Shown here piece after piece: positions 6,644-7,172 of a stretch of 7,172 nt of DNA. Positions within the stretch are counted from its first letter, which is position 1; each line of letters begins with the position of its first letter. Where the stretch lies: assembly GCA_002405485.1 (NCBI GenBank), contig DHLW01000068.1:7415-14586 (forward strand). The letters are read 5' to 3'. The notes under the pieces are model-generated. The model saw only the letters and a list, made by a program, of their open reading frames with translations. It did not search any database and was not told the DNA's origin. The translations under genes were made by a program, and so were the position numbers. This DNA comes from Phycisphaerales bacterium UBA4658 (lineage in GTDB: Bacteria; Planctomycetota; Phycisphaerae; Phycisphaerales; UBA1924).

Positions 6644-7172
6644 ATGACTGGTTCCAGATCATTTGACGTCATCGTGATCGGCGGCGGGCTGGCGGGGCTC
6701 TCGGCCAGTGTTGAGCTCGCATCCCGCGGGCTGCGCACGTGCGTCATCGAGAAGAACTCGCACCTGGGCGGCAAGATGAACGTGCTCAGCGTGCCCGCTC
6801 CCGGGCACGCCGTTCCGTTCACGTTCGACATGGGCCCGACGATCATCACGCTTCCACAGGTGCTCCATGGCATCGTGTCGCGTGCGGGCAGGGCGTCGGC
6901 CGACTACATCGATCTTGTCGACCTCGATCCGCAGTGGCGATGCTTCTACGAAGACGGCACGGTGCTCAACCTTCGCAAGAACGTCGCGACCATGGCCGCG
7001 GAGCTCGATCGTCAGTTCCCGACTGTGCGTCCGGGGGCGGGCTATTCGGCGTTCATCGACTACGCACGCCGGATGTACCGGCTCAGCGAGAAGGTGTTCT
7101 TCTACAAGGACGTCGGGAGCGCCGCGGACCTCATGCGCCGCTCGCCCGTGGGCGATCCCAAGCTGCTGGGCG
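6644..7172 (+). CDS. CrtI/CrtN/CrtP-family carotenoid desaturase or oxidase (3' partial)
   Basis: An ATG at 6644 opens a frame that is still open at the window edge, showing 176 residues. It is cut at the right end, so the family's C-terminal FAD signature is not visible. The N-terminus has the dinucleotide loop GGGLAG (13-18), the acidic residue E36 at the end of the second beta strand, LGGKM (41-45) and FDMGPTIITLPQVL (61-74). The last is the CrtI-family counterpart of FDRGPTFFLMPYVL in the minus-strand desaturase. The two enzymes are clearly homologous but well diverged, so this is not a recent duplication. In C30 pathways one family member (CrtN) desaturates and another (CrtP/CrtNb) oxidises the end group to an aldehyde. 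Linkage to an aldehyde dehydrogenase 21 bases upstream makes an oxidase role attractive here, but CrtN is equally possible from the visible part. Confidence 0.88.
   Translation, partial: MTGSRSFDVIVIGGGLAGLSASVELASRGLRTCVIEKNSHLGGKMNVLSVPAPGHAVPFTFDMGPTIITLPQVLHGIVSRAGRASADYIDLVDLDPQWRCFYEDGTVLNLRKNVATMAAELDRQFPTVRPGAGYSAFIDYARRMYRLSEKVFFYKDVGSAADLMRRSPVGDPKLLG

Overview
The window looks like chromosomal DNA from a GC-rich planctomycete, possibly of the class Phycisphaerae. This is inferred from three things: strongly GC-biased third positions throughout, a planctomycete-style pseudopilin (GG^FTLIE leader plus a CLSNLRQ segment), and a flavoprotein/aldehyde dehydrogenase set resembling the squalene-derived (C30) carotenoid loci known from planctomycetes. 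No rRNA, tRNA, CRISPR array, insertion sequence or phage gene is visible. Six protein-coding genes fill almost all of the sequence; the first and last are cut by the window edges.

Left part (1-3107). The window opens inside a plus-strand FAD-dependent amine-oxidase/desaturase-like gene that lacks its N-terminal FAD-binding end. It converges, with an 18-base gap, on a minus-strand site-2-protease family zinc metalloprotease (M50) with two C-terminal CBS domains. That gene is divergent, across 57 bases, from a plus-strand type II/IV pseudopilin. The protease and pseudopilin have no obvious link to the pigment genes.

Right part (3165-7172). A complete CrtI/CrtN-type carotenoid desaturase lies on the minus strand. 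Divergent from it, across a gap of about 350 bases, is a plus-strand aldehyde dehydrogenase followed 21 bases later by a second CrtI/CrtN-family desaturase/oxidase that runs off the window. The likely joint job is desaturation of a C30 or C40 polyene, oxidation of an end group to an aldehyde, and oxidation of that aldehyde to a carboxylic acid, giving an acidic xanthophyll. Which flavoprotein does which step cannot be decided from sequence alone.

The most unusual non-coding feature is the gap between the desaturase and the aldehyde dehydrogenase. It holds a run of consecutive inverted repeats (9-bp, 9-bp including one G-T pair, and a 6-bp stem with alternatives) just ahead of the probable non-ATG start of the dehydrogenase. 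It could be a structured 5' leader or an operator region. I matched it to no known riboswitch family. I did not find a clearly novel multi-gene system. The best leads are this leader and the unassigned first flavoprotein.
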